From Symbiotaphrina buchneri (lineage: Eukaryota; Ascomycota; Symbiotaphrinales; Symbiotaphrinaceae), in assembly GCA_001599915.1 (NCBI GenBank), contig BCIG01000009.1:372001-436000 (forward strand): a stretch of DNA of 64,000 bases, written 5' to 3'. Both the position numbers and the translations under genes were made by a program. Under the pieces are notes generated by a model that did no database searches, was not told the origin of the DNA, and saw nothing but the letters and a program-made list of their open reading frames with translations. Below, piece by piece: positions 1 to 11,020 of the stretch. The stretch's first letter is position 1. Each line of letters begins with the position of its first letter.

Positions 1-3000
1 GCAGCTGGAACATAATACATACAACTCATCCAGACAGCGGATTGGGGATCCCATGGCATCCCAAAGAGCGAGCAGTAAGCAGATGGTTGAAAACGACTTC
101 TCGCCACCTGAGAGTGTTTTCGTCTGTCGACCATCCCCTGATTTCGTCTCATCCGGTTCAACCTGCGCGCATATCAGCACGGTGCATTTATGACGTGTCA
201 TGGTACATGACAGGGGGATTATTTAGCATACATGCAGCTCGAGGAGATGTTGCTTATGGTCCGTGGTCAGTGTACCTCTAAAGCTTCGCTCGCTAAGAAG
301 GTATATAAATTGCGATCGAGCTCGACTCGAGATGAATCTTCTAAACTTGCGCCAACGGTCTGTACGATCGGACAGAGCCAATTTGAGTACCTTTATTCAA
401 TCCGCGTGTCAGTCAAGTCCCTGCTACAAAACGTTAGGGGCCTTGGTGATGCTACACATACCGTCGCTAACTGTTCCATATCACGAAGCTGTCTTTTGGC
501 CAAATCGGCTGCGGCCCTGGTTTCTGTAACTTCAAGGGCTATGCTTTCACGGGTCCCACCCAGCCTCCGAGATAGTCATTATCAGAGCATTAAAAACCTT
601 TGGGGGGACTTACTGCCTAGTAAAGCGCTCCAGATCAGTTGTCAGCTTGTCCAGTTTCTTGTCGATTGTCTTCGGTGTCTCGCCGACATCAACTGCCACT
701 CGTTCGCAGACTTCCCTAGCCTGTGAAATAAAGTCTTCCACGATTGTAGCTTGGTCCAGCCTGCGATGTTCGATACGCAGCCTATCGGCTCTTGCATCTT
801 CGATAGCTTGCAACACTGCATTTTTCTTCTGCAGAGCTGCATGCCGTTCGTTGGAGAGACCAGTCAAGATCCGCTCACTCTCCCTGATTTCACCTTCCAC
901 AGCCTGTATCTCGCGATCCTTAGCCTGCAGTTGAGCTTTGAGTTGCGAATTGGTCTCATTCAACCTGTCTTTGCTGTTGACGCTGTCCTCGTAGTTTTCT
1001 TCATGCGTCTTCTTGTCAGACTCTGCGTCTTCAAGGGCAGTCTTGAGACTATCCAATCGCCCTTCTTCTACATTCTCCTGCTCAAGCTGATCCTGTAGCT
1101 GCTCCACCAACTCCTCCGAACGCTGTACAGCTAACTGTAGTTCTCTGCGGTGTCTCTTATGCCTTTGGATGGCTTGCTGACATCTCGAGACCTCTTGATG
1201 GAGAGTCGTGTGCTCCCCTTCCATTGTGCGCAACTCGTCCCGTAGCTGAGAAAGCGTCTCCTTTTGATAACTGGGACCTGATCAGCATGTGCTCGCTCCG
1301 CATCAAGGTCGTACGCACTTTATTTGAACATCAATATCAGTTTTCATCCGGGCTCTTCCCTCCATGCTTGGTAATGTTGATTGCGCGTTGCCGCCATCAT
1401 TCGTATGGCTCAGGCGGAAGCCTGTACCTCGCTTGTGATTGTTGATGCAGAAACACTGTTTGGCATTCCTTGGTCTCACATGAAACATGGTTTGGGTGCC
1501 TTGATAAAGGTCTTCAATCAGTAGCGTCTGCTCAATTCCAGAGTTGATGACAAATTGCCGCTTCACGGCCTCATTGTCTATCTAGATGTGGGATTAGTAG
1601 GGCAATGGCGTATAGGTGAATGACAAATTACCGCAAGCACCCGGAGAATTGTGTCATACTGTGGGTCTGGTTCGTTCTCCGAAGTGTCGATTCTGTCATC
1701 GCTGCATATAAATATGGAAGTTTTGCTGCGCATTGGGAGTCAGTAACGGCCTTCACATGCAAATCCTTCTTCACCTACCATCGCACCCTTTCCATGAGGG
1801 TATCCAGGATCTTCTGATCCCGTTTGCTCGTGACAAGGAAACCTGTCAAAGCAGCGCTAAAATGACGTTCGAGGATGGAAGACCATACAGGCTTCAACAG
1901 ACGAATATGATAGCCCATGGGTCCTACCGGCTTCTTCTGGAATGAATTCTCTTGGTCAATGGCTTTCAGGAGAGTGCGAAGTTGGTCGGGGTATGCGCGT
2001 TGCTGTTCCCCGCTATCACTTGCGAGATTTCTCAGTTGGTCTTCAGAGCGAGAGATCTCATCCTTCTTCCTCCTGATTCTCTCCGTGCTTTCCTGTTCAC
2101 TTTTGACTGCTGACCTCAAGGATTCTTCCAGGCGGCCTGCATTATCCGCATGTGCGTTGAATTCGTCTCTGGCTTCTTGCACTCTGGTCTTGGCCTCGTT
2201 GATTTCTGCAAGTCGACGCGTGTGACTACCTCCGTTTGCGGCTTCCAGACGCAGATACTCTGACTCGATGTCGCCCTTTGCCTGCTTTATCCTCGTCTCA
2301 TCCGCTCTGAGCTGATCCCGAATGGATCTTTGTTCGGTCTTTCGTAAATGTCAGCGAATGAACCAGTACACACAGTACACACAACTCCTGTTGTTGACTA
2401 ACCTGTAGCGAGAGGAGCTCCGCTTTGTTTGTGTCGAATTGCTCCTTTACGCTGTTCTTTTCCTCTTGCAAGGGATTCAGCCGCTCGCGTAGCAGATTGA
2501 GCGCCTGGCTGGCTTCTTCGCAAGCCGAATTTGCCTGCGCATAGTCTTCTTGTGCGGTTTCGGATTCGCGATGTGCGGTATTGATAGCTTCGTCAGCGTC
2601 ATGCAGTTGCCGGTCCAAACTGTCCAGGACCTGTTATGGTTGGTTACAACTCCAACCCATGTTGACTCACGTAAAGCCGACTTACCCTCTCTTCTTCTTC
2701 TACCTGCGCCCAGGCCATTTGCTGCATGTAGTTCCGGACCTTCCGATGCATTGCGTCTTGCGTATCAAGTACAGCTAGCTTATTTTCCGCCTTTTTGGCT
2801 TTCCTCTCCAGGGCCTTTACATCCTCCAAGCGAACTTCAAGCTTATCTTCGATGCTATTAATGCAGTCCATAAGCAGGGCGTAATCTTGGTCAAGCTGCT
2901 CTAGTTGCACACCCTTGAGAAAGAATTTGTATTTGTCAGCAGCAGAGGAGTTATTCAGGAACTGTCGGGCCATGTCCTGCGTCAAGACATTCATTGGATT

Positions 3001-3831
3001 ATCGATTTGAAGAGCGAAATGGTCACAGATATCATCCAGATCTGCCTTCTTGGTCGAAATAATACGGCCTGTGGCGCTCTTGAGGCGAAATCCACTCGCG
3101 CCACTCTTAGCAAAGTGCCTCTCCACGATGATAGAATCGCCATAAATGTCATGTTGATATGCGCCTGGCTCCTTATTCTTTAGTTTAATGGAGAGAGTCG
3201 CTGACCTAGTCTACTTAGCAGGGTCTCTACGAGTCTTGGGGCCGAGACTACACTCACTCTTCGCCCTCCTTGATAAAACTCTTCAGACTCTGACCTCTGT
3301 TGGTTGAAGTAGCCTTGCCACCTAGGCACAAGGTGATGGCCGTCAGAACAGCGCTCTTACCACTGCCATTATGTCCAATAATGAAGTTTATCATGGGACC
3401 AAGAGTGACTGTGAGCTTCTCGTGACACATGAAGTTGGTACAGGCCATCGATTCAATGACACCATTTTCAGCAGGCGTATTCTCGATATGTGTCTGAATA
3501 CGTTGTTGCAGGATTTGCGTCGCCCTTTGCGTATCTCCCTCTTCGTCCGCAAGGTCTGGGAACCCAGCGTCGCGTAATTCTTGATAGTCCCGGTGATGCC
3601 GCTGGCTAGGCCGCGGCAAATCCGTCTCCTCACCATCGCTCCAGTTACGTGGAGAAGCCGTCCGTGATAGACGTCTCCGTTTATTACCCTGACAAGGGTG
3701 GTCAGGCACGGTCTCTGTCATTGAATGCGATTGGTACATACATCGACTTGTCTTAGGCTGGATTCTGCCGTCTCTATCTGCAAGACCTCCGCGTCTTGAG
3801 GAACCCGGGTGCGTTTATGGATCGGAGCCAT
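1..3831 (-). CDS. SMC6: SMC6, structural maintenance of chromosomes protein 6 (3' end beyond window)
   Basis: ATPase arm of the nuclear SMC5/6 complex, which acts in recombinational repair and replication-fork stability. The N-terminal exon has the Walker A motif GHNGSGKSA after a basic tail. Long heptad coiled-coil exons follow (about 3.1 to 0.6 kb). Near 460-570 an exon reads [17 protein letters not shown], near 260-400 one reads [17 protein letters not shown], and near 30-170 the ABC signature is [11 protein letters not shown]. The Walker B start CLDEF is cut by an intron whose donor begins at base 22, so the last residues lie outside the window. I prefer the start at 3831 ([11 protein letters not shown]...): a 53-nt intron (GTATGT to CCTTGTCAG) then joins it in frame to GNKRRRLSR. 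An in-frame ATG at 3739 would lie inside that intron. At least eight introns. Identity is secure; exact inner exon borders are not. Confidence 0.95.
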
Positions 3832-4523
3832 GCTGAATGGAACAGCGGCATACGTTTGACAAGCCTGTGAACGGCCGTGGATATCGATGAGTTGTAGCAT
3901 CAGGAAAGTATTATTGTTGTGCTTCGCAGGCTAAGGCGCGTCGTGTATGGAGTAGTTGGAGCCGAAGAACTTAACGGTTGGCAGACGCGCACCGCGTGCT
4001 GACTCCTGAGTGACTCCCCGGAAGAAGCCGACTCAGGGCTGCAGCCGTCCTGCAGGTGGGAGCTGACTCAGCAATATCTATCTACCACCGTATCTTTGTA
4101 CCTTGTGTCGGTGCGCAAATAAGTACTCCAAGGTACGGAGTTCCTTGCCTGTAGAGGTCCCGGGAGTTCGTGACACTATTGGTAGACCTTACCTCAAACC
4201 CGCTATCTCAGCTTCACCGAGTTCTAGCTACTCTACCTTATCCTACAAGAAGGATGACAGGCATTACGGTGCCTTGATGTCCATTGCCTGAGGCATTTGA
4301 ACTTTGCACCGTGGAACACACAGATACCACATTGAGGCTCTCCATTGCAGACTTTAACGTAGATTAGCTGCAACTACCCTTCCCTCATCAGGTCAGCTTG
4401 CTCATTCACAAGGAATCAGGCGGACAGGAAACCCGGAGAACGGAGCGCATGTACCTCCCACCTCCTAAAGACCTGGGCTGGTTCGATATAGGGGTGATCT
4501 TGCCTGTGCATGCGTCTGCCAGA
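3832..4523. other. Intergenic, promoter side of SMC6
   Basis: About 690 bp between the SMC6 start and the end of the cystathionine gamma-synthase gene. I see no convincing coding region. It holds GC-rich stretches near 3.98-4.06 kb and a CCAAGGTACGG motif near 4.13 kb of the kind found in many spacers here. Confidence 0.5.
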
Positions 4524-6669
4524 TCATTCCTCGGTCAGAGAGCGGTCACCTAACTTGTTCAGAGCCCGTTGAAAAGTAGTCACAAGGTCCGACGTATCCT
4601 CCAGACCAACGCTGACCCGGACCAGATCAGCTTCGACACCAAATTGAGCAGCCTAGAAAGTAAGCGTAGGTTGCATGAACGTGGACTGAATTCACATACC
4701 CAAGGCAATTCATTATAGTGAGCTAATATGGTGTAGGGAGAACTGGTGGGTGCGTCAGCGGCCTTTTGTCCGCCATACAACTAGGGGAACATGCCTCAAG
4801 GTAAAGTTTGTCCCTAAGCTCGGACCCTTCTCGGTATCCAGAGAGTCGAAAAATGCAATGGCCTCCTCAGTCGTGTAAAATGTTATGGACAGGAGCCCGC
4901 CATAGCCGCCGGTTACGGTCCTGCATTGGTCATAGAAGGCTCTAGTTGTGCTAAACTTCGGGTAATACACCTGTTTAACTGTCTTCACGTCAGCCGCATA
5001 CGAGGAGTCAATGTAGTTATGGTACCTCGCGGATGATGTCTGAGAACTTCACATATGGCTTCTGCGTTGCGGTTGATACGCTCAATCCGGGTCACGAAAT
5101 CACGGCTGTTCCTCTCCAGGACGATTGTGTCTTCAGCCCAATGATTATCCTCGTAGTCTTCGCGCAACACTGCTTTCAGCGCATTATAATAACGGCCCTG
5201 TGGGTTGAGGACGGAACTTCCGAGAATCAGTATGTTGAAATTCTGTTGCTTGGTGTGACCCTCACCTGCCCCCCATAACATTGCTATCACCGCTAAAGAC
5301 CTTGGTCAGGCTGCTGACTACCACATCTGCCAGTGGCAAGACGTGGACGTTCAAGAAGTTTCCTACCGTCTCATCCACAATCACCGCAAAGTCGTATTTA
5401 TCGGCGAGCTTGCGGATCCTGTGAAGATCCGGGCACTTCAGGAGAGGATTGCCAGGAAACTCGCAAAAGAATGCCAGGAACCTCTCGCCCTTGAGTAGCC
5501 GATCCTCAAGATCGTCTAGCTCCTCTGACGAACAGTGACCATAAAAAATACATCCAGGGCCCCACTTTTCCAGGATTTTGAGTGTATCGATGTATGGAAA
5601 GCTTGAGTTACACTTCAGACTGATTCTCATCACCACCAAACTCTAGCAATGTACTCACCCGTAACAAATGCTTCTCATAGCACCCCTAGCCTTCATCAGG
5701 GTCCGATGAGTATTGAAAATGGAACTCATGCCAGTTGGATAGAGATAGACGTCATCTTCGGAGATACCTTTGACCTTGCGGACATCCTCTGCATTAGAAT
5801 GAGTTTGGAGTGCTTCGTGGAGCTCGGCGTCGGCGGTTAAGGACCCGGCGATACGCCGCTTTATCGCCAGTTTGGCATTTGCCACGAATGCGGGCCCCAG
5901 ATTTCTTCCGAACCTCTCTTCCACAAACTGAGCGAATTCTTGACTTTCGGGCTCGGCGCCAGGAGTGCCGGGCCCAGCCATATGAAGCTGATCGGCGGGC
6001 TCGGATGCCGCAAGCCCCATATGAGAATTCCTATACCGTCTTGGACCCTTGCATTGCGGCCGCGGGCCAGTTGTTGTTGCCTTCGCCACTTCTGCAATCA
6101 GAAGTAGCCCCTCCAGATAAGCTCGCAGGCAGAATTCTGCACGTCGACTGGAGATGCCGTCACCCGAATGTTGCCAGAACGATTTGGCGATCCCAAAGTG
6201 TTCTTCCGGAAATAGGACGGCCGCGATCCCCGACGACAGCTTGGTCATCGCATCGACGGAGCCTCGCGAGGGATTGGGGACAAATTCAACGATCCGAACT
6301 TGGTTCGGTTCAAGACCACTGCATTTCACCTTGCAAAACTCCAGGCAGCGCGTTGCAGTGGCACGAGAAGGAAAAAGCATGGCACGTTCACTTGCTTTGC
6401 CATGCTCCGCGACAATGATATCCGCCAATTTCGAGATCGATTTGTGGATGTAGAACCTGGGGTAACCCGTTTGCATCGAACCCAGGACCCACTCCTGGCC
6501 TTCCTCGTAGCCGACGTTGGCCTTCCATGTCGGCAACGAGACACTCACAGCCTGTACATGCAGCTTCAATTAGAGACATCCATGATGGGAGGCAGAATTT
6601 AGGGCGGGATGGAGACGTTACATGTGGAGTGTCTGGTGGTATAGACTGCCCAAGCTCACCTACACGCAT
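4524..6669 (-). CDS. STR2: Cystathionine gamma-synthase (PLP-dependent, fungal STR2/met-7 type)
   Basis: Transsulfuration enzyme that joins cysteine to an activated homoserine ester to give cystathionine. The protein starts [16 protein letters not shown]; a ~70-nt intron then joins it to [18 protein letters not shown], the usual N terminus of fungal enzymes of about 600 residues. The C-terminal Cys/Met-metabolism PLP fold is clear: [10 protein letters not shown], then [15 protein letters not shown] with the Schiff-base lysine in SLTK. Later exons read [29 protein letters not shown] and [16 protein letters not shown], ending RSLTEE at 4524. Four or more introns lie in the 3' half. An in-frame ATG at 6569 lies inside the first intron and is not the start. 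It shares a 480-bp divergent promoter with UTP22. The family includes related cystathionine and homoserine lyases/sulfhydrylases, but the long N-terminal extension favours gamma-synthase. Confidence 0.92.
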
Positions 6670-7149
6670 GCTGCCTATTATTCCAGCGCCTTGAGGTGAC
6701 CGGACGTTGAAAGTGTAGAGGAAAGATGCGTATCACTGTCAGTTGGGGTGGGATCATTGAGTCACGATGGCGATCTCAGGGTCCTCTCGGTATTTCCGTT
6801 GTCCGTTGACATTCCCTTTTCACTTTCCATAGTACCTAGTATTCGTACTACTAGGGAGTTTAAGCAGCCGGCTTAGTTATTTGCTTAGCCCCTTTCTCTC
6901 TGCCTTGGCCCCTTGGCCCAAAAAGGGCTCGAGAAGTGGACCAACGCTAAGATAAGGATGGTAGGCAAAAGCCATCAGCCAATCGATAAGCTTTTGCACC
7001 TTTGTCCGCACTTCAAATTCAGTGTCTTGGAAAAATTCCGGCCCAGCGAGCCAGACAACATCCATCGTTGCAAAGCTGCTCACCTCAAAAGTTCCACCTG
7101 AACGAAGGGGAAAAGAAGCCGCCAAGGCCTCAACGGTCGAACTGCGTCC
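6670..7149. promoter_or_regulatory. Divergent promoter, cystathionine gamma-synthase / UTP22
   Basis: 480 bp between two divergent start codons. No coding exon fits either gene here, so it must hold both promoters and 5' UTRs. I recognise no specific binding site with confidence. Confidence 0.5.
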
Positions 7150-10100
7150 ATGGCACCTCATTTTCCCAAGAGGAGAAAGCTCGACCATCCTCCTAAGCAT
7201 GAAGAGGATGTCGGCGACGGCGATGGCGACGGCGCGCCCAGCTCCGAGGACGAGGCGGAGCCCGAAGCTGACGGCGACACTGGCCGTAACCGTGCGGACA
7301 ACGGACAACATCAGGGTGATGGAGGGGCCAGTAAGCCCTCCAGAGCACAAAAGGCAGCGCGATTCAGCAAAGCGACCGGAACTTCCTTAGGGGGCCAGGT
7401 CTTTGTAGGGGAGACATATCGCTCCACGCTCTTCAAGCTACAGGTCGATGACATGCTAGAGGATATGGACAAGGCATTCGACAGGCAGGATGCTCGAGGG
7501 CAGAAGCTCGTACGTGCTGTAAAGGAGGCCATTGAAGTTATCCCGCCTCACGAAGCTTTGTCGGTCCGTCAGAAAGCTCGATCTGTTTTCTTCGCAATGT
7601 TTCTGACTCTTCTAGATTGCCGAGGCTGAGGAGAAGATTCGCCGAACTGGAGGGATTCAGATCCCTTTCCCCTCCCCTGCGCCGTCTGCTGAAGTTATGT
7701 ACAAGTTTGCTTATGCAAAGCCGTTGGACGTGCAGGTTGCAGGGACCCACGCCCTCAAGCTCTTTGCAAGAAATAACATCTGTGACCTGATTGATGTCGT
7801 TGTGGTAATGCCATCGGTAAGATCACCAACCCGTCGGCGCGGCGCAGTCAAGCTGAGATGTTCTGCCAGAGTTTGTTTTCAGAGAAGGATTACATGAATT
7901 ACCGATACTTCCACAAGCGCGCCTATTACTTAGCACGCATAGCCAGTGGTATCGCGGAAGCACAAAAGGGCCGGTTCAAAATGGTATTTGACGATCTGCA
8001 TAGCAATCCGTTGCAGCCAGTGCTATTACTCCAGGTCGAAGATGGTGGGTTCTTCATGTGATGTTGACGATCGCCAGCTGAGAACTGCAGGTGATGCCAG
8101 AAAAAATCATCAGGCACGTGGACTAGCCGTCAGGATCATTCCTATCGTACCTGAGACACTTTTCCCTGCGAAAAAGCTCTTGCCAGACCGCAACTGCGTA
8201 CGAATTGGTGTTTCGAACGACGAGAAACCTCTGGAGTCATCGCCGTTCTACAATGCGACTTTGCGATCCGAAGCATGTGTTATCGAGTACCAGAACTTAC
8301 TTCAGACAGCTATTGCTCAATGCGAAGCGTTCACAGATGCATGCAGGCTGGGAAGTCGATGGCTACAGCAACGTGGCTTGGACTCGGACGTAAATCACGG
8401 CGGATTCGGAGCCATAGAATGGGCATACACAACTGCGATTTTACTCGAAAGTGACGACGTTCAAGGTGGCAGCGTCCTCTCGGCAGGTTACAGTAGCTAT
8501 CAGCTGTTCAAAGCCACACTTAATTTCCTAAGCTCGAAGGACTTAATGAAACATCCGTACTCGTCTCATGGCAAACAAATCACATCAAGTGATTCGCAGG
8601 TTCCCATACTCTTCGACTCGAGACGGAGCATCAATATACTGTTTAAAATGTCCATTTGGTCATATCGATTGGTCAGCATCTCTTTCTATCAAATAACGAA
8701 ACAAAGGCTGATTTACCCCTAGATACGGCGCGAGGCTTCCATATCCATGGCTATGTTCGGCGACCAACTCATGGATCCGTTTGAGCCTTGCTTCATTACC
8801 AAAGTTGATGAACCTCTTTACAGGTTCGACATAATCATGCGGTATGAGCTTCAATTTCCGTCAACTTTAGGACATGCTGACTAACTCTATAACAGCCTTC
8901 CCCTTGCTGCACTACAGCAGCCTAATGCTGTCTCTGTTCCACTCAGTCAATCCCCGCATGTTCGGAAATGCTATGAAGTCCTCCACAAAGGGCTGGCTGA
9001 TCGTGTGGACCTTATACATTTCAGTGCATATGGAAACGAGACTTGGTCACTGCATTCAAAACGATCGTCGTCGCAAGGTGGCTTAGCCTTGCTCATCGGG
9101 ATAAACCTTGATCCCGCAAATGCCTGCAAGGTGGTTGACCATGGGCCACCGGCCGACGAGAAGAAAGAAGCAGCTGAATTTAGGAAATTCTGGGGTGCTA
9201 AGGCTGAGCTCCGAAGGTTCAAGGACGGTCGCATACTTGAAAGTCTCATATGGGCAGAAAACGACTCAAAATATTCGATAGTACAGCAGATCATACATTT
9301 CCTTGTGGAAAGACATTTCGGTTCCGGCGTGCGAGAAAGTTTAGAGGTCACTGGGGGCATTGCATTTCAGAGTATTGTCCCATGGCGAAGTTTTGGACTA
9401 CATGGGCATGCTCTGTTCAAGTCATTGGACGATGGGTTCCGCAAGCTCGAGAACGATATCAGAGAACTCCGGGATATGCCACTTCAACTTCGGCAAATTT
9501 TTCCGGCTAGCCCTGCTCTCCGGTATACCTCAGTGCCAGAACCCGCTCCCCTTACGCACCAAAACATGGAGCCTTCGGACGTGGTCATTCAGTTCGAGGG
9601 CTCTGCTCGGTGGTCTGATGATATCGTCGCCATCCAAAGAACGAAGGTTGCATTCCTATTGAAACTAGGCGAACTCCTAGATGCAAGCGTGGAGGGCGTC
9701 AAGTATCGACTGGGATTGGAGAACGAGGCACAGCCCATGCTCAATTCTTGTTTCCTTGATGTCGTCTATGCCGATGGTCTTTCCTTCAGATTACGTATTC
9801 ACCATGACCGAGAACAAGCGCTCCTAGAGCGGCGTTTGAAGGACAAGTCAACAGAGCCTAACGTGCGGGAAGCAACCGTCTCGGCGCTTTCTGCATATAA
9901 TCGGACTTTTGTCCAAGCTCCTCAGCATTCTCAAGCAATACGTGCACTCTGCACGAGGTTCCCGGCTCTCTCAGGCACCATACGTCTCGTTAAACATTGG
10001 ATGGACGTCCACCTGCTTTCTCACCACATCAATGAAGAACTGGTCGAACTGATAGTCAGTTACATATTCTTACTGCCATACCCGTGGCAGGCACCTTGCA

Positions 10101-10891
10101 GTGTACTTCCTGGTTTCCTACGGACGCTTTTGTTTTTGTCGAAGTGGGACTGGCGTAACGACCCGTTAGTAGTCGATCTATCCTCTACCATGACGGACAG
10201 GGACATAGAGGCGACAAGGACACGGTTTGAAGCATGGAGAAAGATCGATCCAGCCATGAACCGTGTCACTCTCTTTGCGGCCTCGAATCTTGACCCTACC
10301 GGAGTCATCTGGACGGAGGGCAGAGTTTCGAAGGTCGTTGCCGCGCGGTTGACAGGCCTGGCCAGGGTCGCATGTAAGCTTGTGAAGGAGCAAGGACTGG
10401 AGATAAAACTCGCCGTGAGTCGGCCAAGAGTCAGGATGCTTCGGTGTAATGATGCTAACTGTCAACAGGCGTTGTTCGTCCCCTCCACTAGCGAGTACGA
10501 TTTTGTCATTCGTCTACAACAAGCTGCTCGCGGCACCAGCAAACGGGTGACAACCGATGCTCGTTACAAGAACTTGGTCATGTCTCCCTCAAATGGCTTT
10601 AGGGAAGCCTCGCACGATCCGGTCAGCGACTTCTTGGCAGAGCTGGAGGTGCTATATTGCAAAGACATAGTTTTCTTTGCCAACCCGCATGGAGGGAGGA
10701 TAATTGGGGGTTTATGGAACCCCAATATTGTCAAAAGACCTTTCAAGGTCAATCTCGACTGTTCTACTGCCCCAATTGCTCCCTCTGAGGCGGACTCTAC
10801 CGCCCAGGTCAGCGTCAACAAGATGAGCACTTTGAATGACATTGGCAGGTTGGGTGGAGATCTGCTGGCAGCAATTCATACCAACAACTAA
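7150..10891 (+). CDS. UTP22: UTP22, U3 snoRNP / 90S pre-ribosome protein (Nrap family)
   Basis: Nucleolar subunit of the small-subunit processome, a catalytically dead nucleotidyltransferase-like scaffold that works with Rrp7 in early 18S rRNA processing. The N terminus is basic then acidic (PKRRKLDHPP, then a GDGDGD run). Exons continue with HEALS/IAEAEEKIRRTGG, DYMNYRYFHKRAYYLARIASG and, in the large last exons, FRKFWGAKAELRRFKDGRILES and RLVKHWMDVHLLSHHINEE, all Nrap hallmarks. Several short introns lie between 7.57 and 8.9 kb. The intron at 10415-10468 (GTGAGT ... CTAACTGTCAACAG) is 54 nt and free of stops, so its retention would add 18 residues in frame. The end, HTNN, lies 129 bp from the convergent POM152 end. 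Confidence 0.93.
10415..10468 (+). other. UTP22: Stop-free 54-nt intron in UTP22
   Basis: GTGAGT donor, GCTAAC branch site and CAACAG acceptor inside a long open frame. Removal gives the expected join LEIKLA/ALFVPSTSEYDF. The length is a multiple of three and it has no in-frame stop, so gene finders may read it as coding. Confidence 0.75.
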
Positions 10892-11020
10892 GCGCTGCCC
10901 AAGCGGCCCGATATCGCTACGCATCTATATTACAATGAATGATCCTGATTTGCCCTTCCTTCTGGATATGCAAGAACTCCGGTGATGATGCAAAAGAGCC
11001 CCCACTACATCCAACCCCAA

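Noticed and set aside
5655-6569. ATG at 6569 as the start of cystathionine gamma-synthase
   Set aside because: MKLHVQ lies inside the first intron. The spliced start at 6669 gives the conserved N terminus.
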